A stretch of 64,000 nucleotides of DNA, from NCBI RefSeq assembly GCF_023823685.1, contig NZ_JAMXBF010000007.1, positions 1-64,000 on the forward strand, written 5' to 3'. The stretch comes from Pseudomonas subflava (GTDB lineage Bacteria; Pseudomonadota; Gammaproteobacteria; Pseudomonadales; Pseudomonadaceae). Below are positions 22,175 to 31,488 of the stretch, piece by piece (the first letter of the stretch is position 1; each line of letters opens with the position of its first letter). The notes beneath the pieces were generated by a model. It did no database searches and had not been told where the DNA came from. It saw only the letters and a program-made list of their open reading frames with translations. The translations under genes were made by a program, and so were the position numbers.

Positions 22175-23212
22175 TCACTTCGCCGCCCAGGCGTTGAAGC
22201 GCTGCTCCAGCTGCTCGCCGTAGTCGGCCCAGAAGGTCACGTTCATGGCCACTTGGTTGGCGATGTTTTCCGGGGTGGTGGGCATGTCCTTGAGCAGCGC
22301 CGCGTCAAGCAGCTCGACGGCCTTCTTGTTGGCCGGGCCGTAGGCGATGTTCGAGGAGTACACCTTCTGCTGCTCGGGCTGCACGCTGAAGGCGGCGAAG
22401 GCCTTGGCGGCATCGGCATCCTTGGCACCCTTCGGGATGGCCCAGGAGTCGAAGTCGTAGATGCCGCCGTTCCACACCACCTGCAGGTTGCTCTCCTTCT
22501 GCACCGCGGCGATGCGGCCGTTGTAGGCGGAGCTCATGACCACGTCGCCGGAGGCGAGGAACTGCGGCGGCTGGGCGCCGGCTTCCCACCACTGGATGTG
22601 CGGCTTGATCTCGTCGAGCTTCTTGAACGCGCGATCCTGGCCTTCCTGGGTGGCGAGCACGGTGTAGACGTCCTTCGGCGCCACGCCGTCGGCCATCAGG
22701 GCGAATTCCAGGGTGTACTTGGCGCCCTTGCGCAGGCCGCGCTTGCCCGGGAATTTGGCCACGTCCCAGAAATCGGCCCAGCTGGCCGGCGCGCCCTTGA
22801 GCTTGTCGGCGTTGTAGGCGAGCACGGTGGACCAGACGAAGAAGCCGATGCCGCACGGCTGGATGGCGCCCTCGACGAAGTCTTCTTCGTTGAACTGCGC
22901 CGGGTCGAGCTCCTCGAACAGGCCCTCGTCGCAACCGCGGGTCAGCTCGGGCGACTCCACTTCCACCAGGTGCCAGGACACGCTGTTGGTGTCGACCATG
23001 GCTTTGACCTTGGCCATCTCGCCGTTGTACTCGCCGGCGATGATCTTGCCTTTGCCGGCCGCTTCCCACGGCTGGTAGAAGGCCTTGGTCTGGGCGTCCT
23101 TATTGGCACCGCCGAAGGAGATGACCGTGAGGTCGGCGGCCATCGCCTGGCTTGCGCCGAGCAGGCCCATAGCCAATGCGCTATGGCGGAAGATGCTGCG
23201 GATAGTGCTCAT
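22175..23212 (-). CDS. agtB: Periplasmic substrate-binding protein (AgtB-like)
   Basis: Binding protein of 345 residues, PotD/PotF family. A signal peptide (residues 1 to about 25, ending SQAMA before ADLTVISFGG) directs export. VEVESPELTRGCDEGLFE and the aromatic-rich AYNADKLKGAPASWADFWD resemble spermidine/putrescine-type receptors. The start ATG at 23212 is preceded by GGAGAAA; the ORF's earlier GTG is not used. Placement between ATPase and permeases fits agtB. The ligand is inferred to be GABA or 5-aminovalerate. Confidence 0.82.
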   Translation of the reverse strand: MSTIRSIFRHSALAMGLLGASQAMAADLTVISFGGANKDAQTKAFYQPWEAAGKGKIIAGEYNGEMAKVKAMVDTNSVSWHLVEVESPELTRGCDEGLFEELDPAQFNEEDFVEGAIQPCGIGFFVWSTVLAYNADKLKGAPASWADFWDVAKFPGKRGLRKGAKYTLEFALMADGVAPKDVYTVLATQEGQDRAFKKLDEIKPHIQWWEAGAQPPQFLASGDVVMSSAYNGRIAAVQKESNLQVVWNGGIYDFDSWAIPKGAKDADAAKAFAAFSVQPEQQKVYSSNIAYGPANKKAVELLDAALLKDMPTTPENIANQVAMNVTFWADYGEQLEQRFNAWAAK

Positions 23213-23255
23213 TGTTGTTTTCTCCACTGTGCAGGGTTGGTAATGCCTGGCGCCG

Positions 23256-24365
23256 TCACTCGACGATCAGAGGGTCTAGCGCCCTTACGTGCTCCACATG
23301 CCAGCCGAGCGGCACCACGTCGCCCACGCCCAGGGCGGGGTCGAGTTCGGCGATCGGCTGTTTGACGAAGAAGTTGGGGTTGCCGCAGACCTCCATGCGG
23401 ATGCGCACGTGGTCGCCCAGGTAGATGAACTCGGCTACCCGGCCGCTGAAGCGGTTGGCGCAGCTCTCGCTGGCGGCGTTGATGCGCACCCGCTCGGGGC
23501 GGATCGACAGGCTGACCGGCTCGCCCGGCGCGCCGACCTTGACCGCCAGCGCCTGCACCTGCTCGCCGCGGGGGGTGCGCACAGTGCAGCGTTCGCCGTC
23601 ACGGCCGACCAGCTCGCCGGCCAGGCGATTGTTCTCGCCGATGAACTGGGCGACGAAGGTGTTGCTCGGCGCCTCGTACAGGTCGCGCGGCGGGGCGATC
23701 TGCTGGATCTCGCCCTGGTGGAACACTGCCACCCGGTCGGACATGGTCAGCGCCTCGCCCTGGTCGTGGGTCACGTAGACCACGGTCACGCCCAGGCGCT
23801 GGTGGATGTGCTTGATCTCCATCTGCATGTGCTCGCGCAGCTGCTTGTCCAGCGCGCCGAGCGGTTCGTCCATCAGCACCAGCTGCGGCTCGAACACCAG
23901 CGCACGGGCCAGGGCCACGCGCTGCTGCTGGCCGCCGGAGAGCTGCGCCGGGTAACGATGGCGGAAGTTGTCGAGCTGGACCATGGACAGCGCGCGCTTC
24001 ACGCGCTCGGTGATGTCGGTCTTGTTCATGCCGCGCACGGTCAGCGGGAAGGCCAGGTTCTCGGCCACCGTCATGTGCGGGAACAGCGCGTAGTTCTGGA
24101 ACACCATGCCGATGTCGCGCTTGTGCGGCGGCACGTTGTTGATGGCGCGCCCGGCCAGGAGGATCTCGCCGGCGGTGGGCGTCTCGAAGCCGGCCAGCAT
24201 CATCAGGCTGGTGGTCTTGCCGGAGCCGGACGGGCCGAGCAGGGTGAGGAACTCGCCCTTGCGGATGTCCAGGTTGAGGTCTTTGACGATCAGGCTCTCG
24301 CCGTCGTAGCTCTTCTGCACGCCCTTGAAGCTGACGAGCACGTCGCTGGAAGCATTCTCGGCCAT
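23256..24365 (-). CDS. agtA: ABC transporter ATP-binding protein (AgtA-like)
   Basis: ATPase of 369 residues energising the uptake system. Walker A GPSGSGKTT, Q-loop in GMVFQNYALFPHM, signature LSGGQQQRVALARAL, Walker B LVLMDEPLGALD and switch VTHDQ are all intact. A C-terminal TOBE domain (about 270-369) includes SLSIRPERVRI. The second codon ATG at 24365 fits AAAGG better than the GTG at 24368. The operon promoter should lie in the repeat-rich upstream gap, where AgtR would be expected to act. Confidence 0.87.
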   Translation of the reverse strand: MAENASSDVLVSFKGVQKSYDGESLIVKDLNLDIRKGEFLTLLGPSGSGKTTSLMMLAGFETPTAGEILLAGRAINNVPPHKRDIGMVFQNYALFPHMTVAENLAFPLTVRGMNKTDITERVKRALSMVQLDNFRHRYPAQLSGGQQQRVALARALVFEPQLVLMDEPLGALDKQLREHMQMEIKHIHQRLGVTVVYVTHDQGEALTMSDRVAVFHQGEIQQIAPPRDLYEAPSNTFVAQFIGENNRLAGELVGRDGERCTVRTPRGEQVQALAVKVGAPGEPVSLSIRPERVRINAASESCANRFSGRVAEFIYLGDHVRIRMEVCGNPNFFVKQPIAELDPALGVGDVVPLGWHVEHVRALDPLIVE

Positions 24366-24439
24366 CACACACCTTTGTTCTTGTTGCGTGCCGTAAGACT
24401 AGAAAGCCGTGCAGCCGGCGCAAATCGGGCGGGATGACA

Positions 24440-24714
24440 GATTGCTATAAGGCGTGAGGAGGACTGGCTGTAGGGATTGCCCTACAAGCAGCGGGAGCGG
24501 CGGCTCGGATGCCGTCCGGGACAGGCGGTTGCGCTGGCCCGGCAGAGTGGATGGCCGTTGCCACCCACCGTGGCGGACAAGCCTGCGGCGTTGTCCACCC
24601 TATTGGTTACAACAGCTGTGCTCGACCGCGTACTTCACCAGTGAGTAGCCCGGATGCAATCCGGGGAACAGGCGGCTCCGCTCCCGGATCGCATCCGGGC
24701 TACGGAGAACAGCA
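24440..24714. repeat. Repeat-rich gap with a REP-like inverted pair (REPIN-like)
   Basis: This gap (about 346 bases without a gene from 24,369) holds several palindromes. GTAGCCCGGATGCAATCCGG starts at 24645 and its inverted partner ends in CCGGGCTAC at 24703; each half is itself a CCCGGAT/ATCCGGG hairpin. Upstream are GTGG/CCAC-type arms around 24555-24602. A 25-base segment (24617-24641) copies the last codons of agtR with one mismatch. In P. aeruginosa a binding-protein gene (PA0602) occupies this position; none is seen here. Confidence 0.75.
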
Positions 24715-25344
24715 TCAGAGCAGTTTGTGCTCCACCGCGTACTTCACCAGGTCGGCCACCGAGTGCAGGTTGAGCTTCTGCATCAGGCGCGCCTTGTGGG
24801 TGCTGATGGTCTTGCTACTGACCGACAGATGCTGGGCGATCTCGTTGACGCCCTCGCCGCGCACCAGGCGCTCGAACACCGAGAACTCACGCTCGGACAG
24901 CAGCGCGTGGGGCGGCCGCGAGTCGGTCAGGCCGACCTCGAAGACCATGCGGTCGGCCAGCTCCGGATCGATGTAGCGGCCACCGGCGGCGACCTTGCGA
25001 ATGGCGGTGAGCAGCAGCGCCGGGTCGCTGTCCTTGGTGGCGTAGCCGGCGGCGCCGATCTTCAGGGCGCGGGCGGTCATCTGCGCCTCGTCGTGCATGG
25101 ACAGCACCAGCACGGCCGGCGGCTCGCTCAGCGCGCGGATGCGCGGAATCGCTTCCAGCCCGTTGACGCCGGGCATGGAGATGTCCAGCAGCACCACCTC
25201 GCAGGGCGTGTGGCGCAGCGTCTCCAACAATTGCTCGCCGTTGCAGGCCTCGCCTGCGACCGTCAGGTCCTTGGCCAGGCCGATCAGCTGCTTGATGCCC
25301 TCGCGGACGATGGTGTGGTCTTCGGCCACCAATACTCGAATCAC
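24715..25344 (-). CDS. agtR: NarL/LuxR-family response regulator (AgtR-like)
   Basis: DNA-binding response regulator of 209 residues. The receiver domain has the acidic pair in VLVAEDHTIV, the phospho-acceptor in VVLLDISMPGVNG, and a lysine near GYATKDSD. The C-terminal LuxR helix-turn-helix includes LSEREFSVFERLVRG and VSSKTISTHKARLMQKL. The start is GTG at 25344 with GGGAGAG upstream; ATG codons further out add unrelated residues. The cognate kinase is the next gene upstream. By synteny (PA0601) it controls the adjacent amino-acid uptake genes. Confidence 0.85.
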   Translation of the reverse strand: MIRVLVAEDHTIVREGIKQLIGLAKDLTVAGEACNGEQLLETLRHTPCEVVLLDISMPGVNGLEAIPRIRALSEPPAVLVLSMHDEAQMTARALKIGAAGYATKDSDPALLLTAIRKVAAGGRYIDPELADRMVFEVGLTDSRPPHALLSEREFSVFERLVRGEGVNEIAQHLSVSSKTISTHKARLMQKLNLHSVADLVKYAVEHKLL

Positions 25345-25365
25345 TTCACTCTCCCGCAGACTCCG

Positions 25366-25443
25366 TTGGGTGGATGGCCACCCCGTGAAAAACCGCGCAG
25401 CGTTTTCCACCGCTGACGGTGGATGTAAACAGCGACATCCACC
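25366..25443. repeat. Cluster of GGTGGATG-type hairpins between agtS and agtR
   Basis: Three nested or adjacent inverted repeats lie in under 80 bases: GTGGATG / CATCCAC arms at both ends, GTGAAAAACC with GTTTTCCAC in the middle, and GGTGGATG with CATCCACC at the right. It fills the space between the kinase stop and the regulator start, so it will be transcribed and may lower downstream expression. Confidence 0.65.
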
Positions 25444-27825
25444 CTACTCCAGTGCCACACGCACGCTCAGGGTGGTGCCCTCCCCCGGCACGCTGTCCAG
25501 CGCCAGGTGGCCGCCGAGCATCAGCACGCGCTCGCGCATGCCGACCAGGCCGAAGGATTGTGCGCGCTGGGCAGCCGGCTCGAAACCCCGACCATCGTCA
25601 CTCACCTGCAGGCACAGCTCGCCGCCCTGCAGCTCCAGGGCGATCTCCACGGTGTGCGCCTGAGCATGGCGCAGCACGTTGGTCAGTGCCTCCTGCAGCA
25701 CACGGAACAGGCCGATGGCCTTGGCGTCGGACAGCCGCGGCAGCTGCTCCGGCACCTGCACCAGGCAGGGAATGCCGCTGCGCGCCTCGAAGCGCCGCGC
25801 CTGCCATTCGATGGCCGAGGCGATGCCGGCGTCGAGGATCGGCGGACGCAGCGCGGTGGCCACGTCGCGCACCAGCTGGAACAGGTTGGCGATCAGCTTC
25901 TTCATGCTGTCCAGGCGTGCCTGCAGGCCGAGGTCGAGACCCGCGTAGGCCAGCTCGCACATGGAGGTCTCCAGCTTGAGCACGGTGAGCACCTGCCCCA
26001 GTTCGTCATGCACCTCGCGGGCGATGCGCGCCTTCTCCTCCTCGCGCACGCTCTCCAGGTGCGCCGACAGCTCGCGCAGCTGGGCGCGCGACTCGGCCAA
26101 CTCCAGTTCGATGGCCTTGTTGTCGCTGATGTCCCACACCACCCCGTCCCACACTACATGCTCATTGCTCAACTGCCTGGCGCTGGCCTTGATATCGGCC
26201 CAGCGCACGCGGCCGTCGCGGGTGAGGATGCGGCCCTGCCACTGCCAGTCACCGGCGGCCTCGATGGCGGCGTCCTGGGTGGCGTGGTAGGCGGCGCGAT
26301 CCTGCGGGTGGACCAGGCTGCGGATGCCGAAGTCGGCGGCCATGATGGTCGCCGCCGGGTAACCGACCAGTTGCTCGCTGCCCTCGCTGATGAAGGCGAA
26401 GTCCACCGGCGCGCCGGGCAACGGCCGCTCCAGGCGAAACACCAGGCCGGGCACGTTGCCGGCGATGCCCTTGAGCCGCGCCTCGCTCTCCTCCAGCGCG
26501 GCGCGGGCGCGACGGCGCTCGGTGACATCGGTGAGGTAGACCACCAGGTACTCCGCCTCGCGAAAGCGCAGGAAACCCAGGGTCACATCGGCGGGCATCC
26601 AGCTGCCGTCGGCGCGCCGGCAGTTGCTCTCGAAACTCAGCGCGCCTTCTTCGTGCTGGCGTACGCGCTTCCACAGGTTGAGCCAGCGGTCCATGACCAG
26701 GTTGGGCTCGAACTCCTGCAACGGCCGGTCGACCATGGCCTGCGGATCGTGACCGAGCATCTCCGCCACCGCCTGGTTGGCGTAGCGCACCCGGCTGTCC
26801 CAGGCCACCCAGAGGATGCCGACGGTGCTGTGGTCGAGAGAGAACTGCGCCAGGCGCAGGGCCTCCTCGGCCACCTCGCGCTGGCTCAGCACCTGCCGCG
26901 CGTCCAGCAGGCGCCTCTCCAGGCGTCCGCGCTGGCGGCGCAGCACGGTCAGGAGCAGCAGACTGATGCTCAGCAGCAGGCCGAGCAGGATGCTCAGGTT
27001 GCGCCAGAACACCGGCGACTCGCCGAGCCCGGGCTTGTGCGCGGTGAGCCAGCGCTGCTGCAGCTGTTCCAGGCGCTCGGCCGGCAACTCGCGCAGGCCG
27101 GCGTCGAGCAGCGTGGCCAGCTTGGGCCAGTCGCCACGCGTACCGAAACGCAACAGCTGGGGCAGGCCGACATCGACGATCACCGCCAGGCCGGCGAACT
27201 CGCTCTCCTGGCTCAGGCGGCTGAGCTGGGCCTGATCGACCACGGCATACCGCGCGCGCTGCTCGACGACCGCCTGCAGCGCCTGGCGCGCCGAGGGCTG
27301 CGGCAGCAGGCGCAGGTTGAAGTAGTTGCCACTCAGGTAATCGGCCACGGCGCTGGGCACACGCACGGCGACCGGATCGTCCTGACCGAGGTGCTCCAGC
27401 TCGATGCCGACTTCGCCGGCCCGCTCGCCGACCAGCAGATGCGGCACGCGCAGATAGGGATCGCTATAGCGCCACAGGCGCAGGCCGGCGGGCGTCTGGC
27501 TCTGGCCTGGCGCGAAATCGATGCGCCCCTCGCGCAGGGCTTGCTCGAGCGCGGCCTGGGTCTCGAAACTGCGCCAGCTGAGGGTGATGCCCAGGGCCTC
27601 GGCCACCAGGTCGGTCAGCTCGACGCTCAGGCCGCTGAGGCGTTGCTGACGGCGCTGGAATTCGGCATAGGGCGCCTGCAGCACCACGCCGACGCGCAGC
27701 TGCGGGTGCTCGGCCAGCCAGGCGCGTTGCTCGGCGCTCAGGTCGTCGGCGCGCGCCAATAAAGGAAGCAGCAACAGCAGCCCGCAGAGCACTCGAATCA
27801 TGCGCACGGCATCAATCCACATCAT
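25444..27825 (-). CDS. agtS: Hybrid-input sensor histidine kinase with binding-protein sensor domain (AgtS-like)
   Basis: Sensor of 793 residues. Signal peptide (to about residue 26) and a periplasmic SBP_bac_3/Venus-flytrap domain (about 30-250) suggest direct ligand binding. A membrane helix near 270-295 leads to two PAS domains (about 325-440 and 455-570). The HisKA_3 histidine lies in IAREVHDELGQ near residue 605 and the HATPase in ALTNVLRHA, DDGRGFEP and GLVGMRER. It is a NarX/LuxR-type kinase that pairs with the NarL-type regulator downstream. Synteny with PA0600 suggests aminovalerate/GABA sensing. The start is uncertain; MIRVLCG eight codons in is an alternative. Confidence 0.85.
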   Translation of the reverse strand: MMWIDAVRMIRVLCGLLLLLPLLARADDLSAEQRAWLAEHPQLRVGVVLQAPYAEFQRRQQRLSGLSVELTDLVAEALGITLSWRSFETQAALEQALREGRIDFAPGQSQTPAGLRLWRYSDPYLRVPHLLVGERAGEVGIELEHLGQDDPVAVRVPSAVADYLSGNYFNLRLLPQPSARQALQAVVEQRARYAVVDQAQLSRLSQESEFAGLAVIVDVGLPQLLRFGTRGDWPKLATLLDAGLRELPAERLEQLQQRWLTAHKPGLGESPVFWRNLSILLGLLLSISLLLLTVLRRQRGRLERRLLDARQVLSQREVAEEALRLAQFSLDHSTVGILWVAWDSRVRYANQAVAEMLGHDPQAMVDRPLQEFEPNLVMDRWLNLWKRVRQHEEGALSFESNCRRADGSWMPADVTLGFLRFREAEYLVVYLTDVTERRRARAALEESEARLKGIAGNVPGLVFRLERPLPGAPVDFAFISEGSEQLVGYPAATIMAADFGIRSLVHPQDRAAYHATQDAAIEAAGDWQWQGRILTRDGRVRWADIKASARQLSNEHVVWDGVVWDISDNKAIELELAESRAQLRELSAHLESVREEEKARIAREVHDELGQVLTVLKLETSMCELAYAGLDLGLQARLDSMKKLIANLFQLVRDVATALRPPILDAGIASAIEWQARRFEARSGIPCLVQVPEQLPRLSDAKAIGLFRVLQEALTNVLRHAQAHTVEIALELQGGELCLQVSDDGRGFEPAAQRAQSFGLVGMRERVLMLGGHLALDSVPGEGTTLSVRVALE

Positions 27826-27906
27826 CCAGCCCGGCCCCTACCTTACCTGACAAACCGCCACGAAGCGCTTAGGCTGCGCAAACCACCCCCCATGCGAAGA
27901 GCTGAG

Positions 27907-28878
27907 ATGCGCCGTCCCGTTCTCTCGACACTCCTGGCCCTGTGCCTGACGCTCGCCCTGCCCCTGCATGCCGAGGATGAGGCGCCTGCCGCCGCCACCG
28001 ACGACGCCGCGCAAACGCCGCCGCGCCAGCCGCTGGAAGAACGTACCCACGACAGTGCCGAAGGGCTGGAGCGCCAACTGCCCAAGCGCGAACAACAGAT
28101 GCTGCAGGCCGGCGAGGAAACCTTCCTGGCGCTGTGGAAACCGGCCAACGCCCCCGAGGCCAAGGGCCTGGTGATCCTAGTGCCGGGCGCCGACGAGAGT
28201 GCTGACTGGCCGCAGGCGATCAAGCCCCTGCGCCTCAAGCTGCCGGACGTGGGCTGGGCCACCCTGAGCCTGACACTGCCGGACAGCAAGGCCGCGCCAC
28301 TGCCCGAGGCCGTGCTGCCACGCGAGCCGGCGCCGGTCAGCGTCGATACCGCCGCGGCGCCAGCCGAAGGCGAAGCGCCGGACCCTGCCAGCGAAGGTGC
28401 CACCACCGGCGCGCCGGGCGAAACCCCGCCGCCGCCGGCCACTCCCGCGCCCGCTCCGGTCGATCCGGCCGAACGCATTTTCGCGCGCATCCAGGCCGGC
28501 ATCGCCTTCGCCGAGCAACAGGACATCCAGAAGCTGGTGCTGCTCGGCCATGGCGAGGGCGCCTACTGGGCGGCGCTGTACCTGAAGGAACGCAAGCCCG
28601 AAGCGATCAGGCAACTGGTGGTGGTGGCGCCGCTATTGCCCACCGGGCAGACGCCGCCCCTGGACGAGCTGATTCCCGGGCTCGAAATGGCCACCGGCGA
28701 TTTCTTCTACAAGGACCAGGTCGCCGACCGCAGCGGCGCGGTACGCCGCAAGCAGGCCAGCAAGCGCCTGGACCACGACAGCTACACCCAGATCGCGCTG
28801 AAGGCATTGCCGGGCAACCTGGCGGCCGAGCAGGAGCAGCTGTTTCGCCGCGTGCGCGGCTGGCTGGACAAGCAGTAA
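27907..28878 (+). CDS. DUF3530 family secreted alpha/beta-hydrolase-like protein
   Basis: Protein of 323 residues with a signal peptide (about 1-20, ending LPLHA before EDEAP). The chain has an Ala/Pro-rich low-complexity insert around residues 130-190. The later LVLLGHGEGAYWAALYL has the GxGxG-like nucleophile-elbow position of an alpha/beta hydrolase, but with glycine-histidine-glycine-glutamate in place of the usual serine, so catalysis is doubtful. The family corresponds to PA0599 by position. The ATG at 27907 has AAGAG about 7 bases before it; the ATG at 27892 is an alternative. Function unknown. Confidence 0.8.
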   Translation: MRRPVLSTLLALCLTLALPLHAEDEAPAAATDDAAQTPPRQPLEERTHDSAEGLERQLPKREQQMLQAGEETFLALWKPANAPEAKGLVILVPGADESADWPQAIKPLRLKLPDVGWATLSLTLPDSKAAPLPEAVLPREPAPVSVDTAAAPAEGEAPDPASEGATTGAPGETPPPPATPAPAPVDPAERIFARIQAGIAFAEQQDIQKLVLLGHGEGAYWAALYLKERKPEAIRQLVVVAPLLPTGQTPPLDELIPGLEMATGDFFYKDQVADRSGAVRRKQASKRLDHDSYTQIALKALPGNLAAEQEQLFRRVRGWLDKQ

Positions 28879-28893
28879 AGGCTCCCGCGGCGA

Positions 28894-29667
28894 CTAGCGA
28901 AAACCGCGGCGCTGGCGCACCAGCTCGTAGGCGACCTGCAGCTCGCGGGTCTTGTCAGTAGCGGCGCGCAACTGCGCCGGGCTGGCGCCGGAGCCCGCCA
29001 GCTTGTCCGGATGATGGCGGCTGATCAGCCGGCGATAGGCGCGCTTGATCACCGCCGGTTCGGTATCCGCCTGCACACCGAGCAACCGCAGCGCGGCCTG
29101 GTAATCGCTGGACTTCACCTGCGGCACCTTGCGCGCCGGCTCGTACTCGCGGGCCAGTTCGGCCAAGGCGTCGCGCGTCCAGCCGAGCCACAGGCCCCAC
29201 TGCTGCATCAGCTTCGCCTCCGCCGCGCTCACCCGGCCGTCCGCCCAGGCCATGCGCCAACAGGTGCGCAGCAGCGCCTCGGCTCGCTCGGGTCGTTCGT
29301 GCAGCGCGCGCAAGGGTCCGCGCAGCTCCTTGTCTGCCGCCTGCTTGCCGCGGTTGAACGCCTGCATGGCGCGTTGGCGTGCCGGCTCGTCCAGGCCGAG
29401 GCGCTGCATTTCGTTGCGCGCGGTCTGGATATGGCTGTCGAGCACGCGGCCGTCGCTCTTGGCCAGGCGGCCGATCAGCATGAACAGCAGGTCCTCGTCG
29501 TCCAGTTCCACGCGCTTGCCGCCGAGCAGCTCGCGCAGGTGATCCAGCGATTGCAGGCGCAGGCGCCGGTCGAGCACCTGGCCGAGCAGGCCGCCGAGCA
29601 GGGCCCCGGGAATGCTGGCGATGGCCAGCCCCGCCGCTGCGCCGATCAGGGTCGCAGGCCAGAGCAT
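28894..29667 (-). CDS. djlA: DjlA-type membrane-anchored DnaJ protein (TerB plus J domain)
   Basis: Co-chaperone of 257 residues. An N-terminal glycine-rich transmembrane anchor (about 1-25) is followed by a TerB-like helical domain (about 50-165, DEDLLFMLIGRLAKSDGRVLDSHI) and a C-terminal J domain whose HPD triad is visible in RHHPDKL. The J domain stimulates DnaK. It follows murU with a one-base gap, so all three genes amgK-murU-djlA form an operon. The start ATG at 29667 matches the family N-terminus. Confidence 0.9.
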   Translation of the reverse strand: MLWPATLIGAAAGLAIASIPGALLGGLLGQVLDRRLRLQSLDHLRELLGGKRVELDDEDLLFMLIGRLAKSDGRVLDSHIQTARNEMQRLGLDEPARQRAMQAFNRGKQAADKELRGPLRALHERPERAEALLRTCWRMAWADGRVSAAEAKLMQQWGLWLGWTRDALAELAREYEPARKVPQVKSSDYQAALRLLGVQADTEPAVIKRAYRRLISRHHPDKLAGSGASPAQLRAATDKTRELQVAYELVRQRRGFR

Positions 29668-29668
29668 G

Positions 29669-31362
<1,694 letters not shown>

Positions 31363-31488
31363 TGCGGGGTCTCCGACGGCGCTAGCCGTTGCGCGGGTCA
31401 TGCTTTATTATCCAGCATCTTTTTCAGCCCATCGAGAGGCGTGCGGCCCCCGCGGGTCGAAGGCGCGCAGGAAGCCCGGACTAACAAG

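Noticed and set aside
25507..27762. 751-codon plus-strand frame opposite agtS
   Set aside because: Composition-driven antisense frame; the opposite strand holds an obvious sensor kinase.
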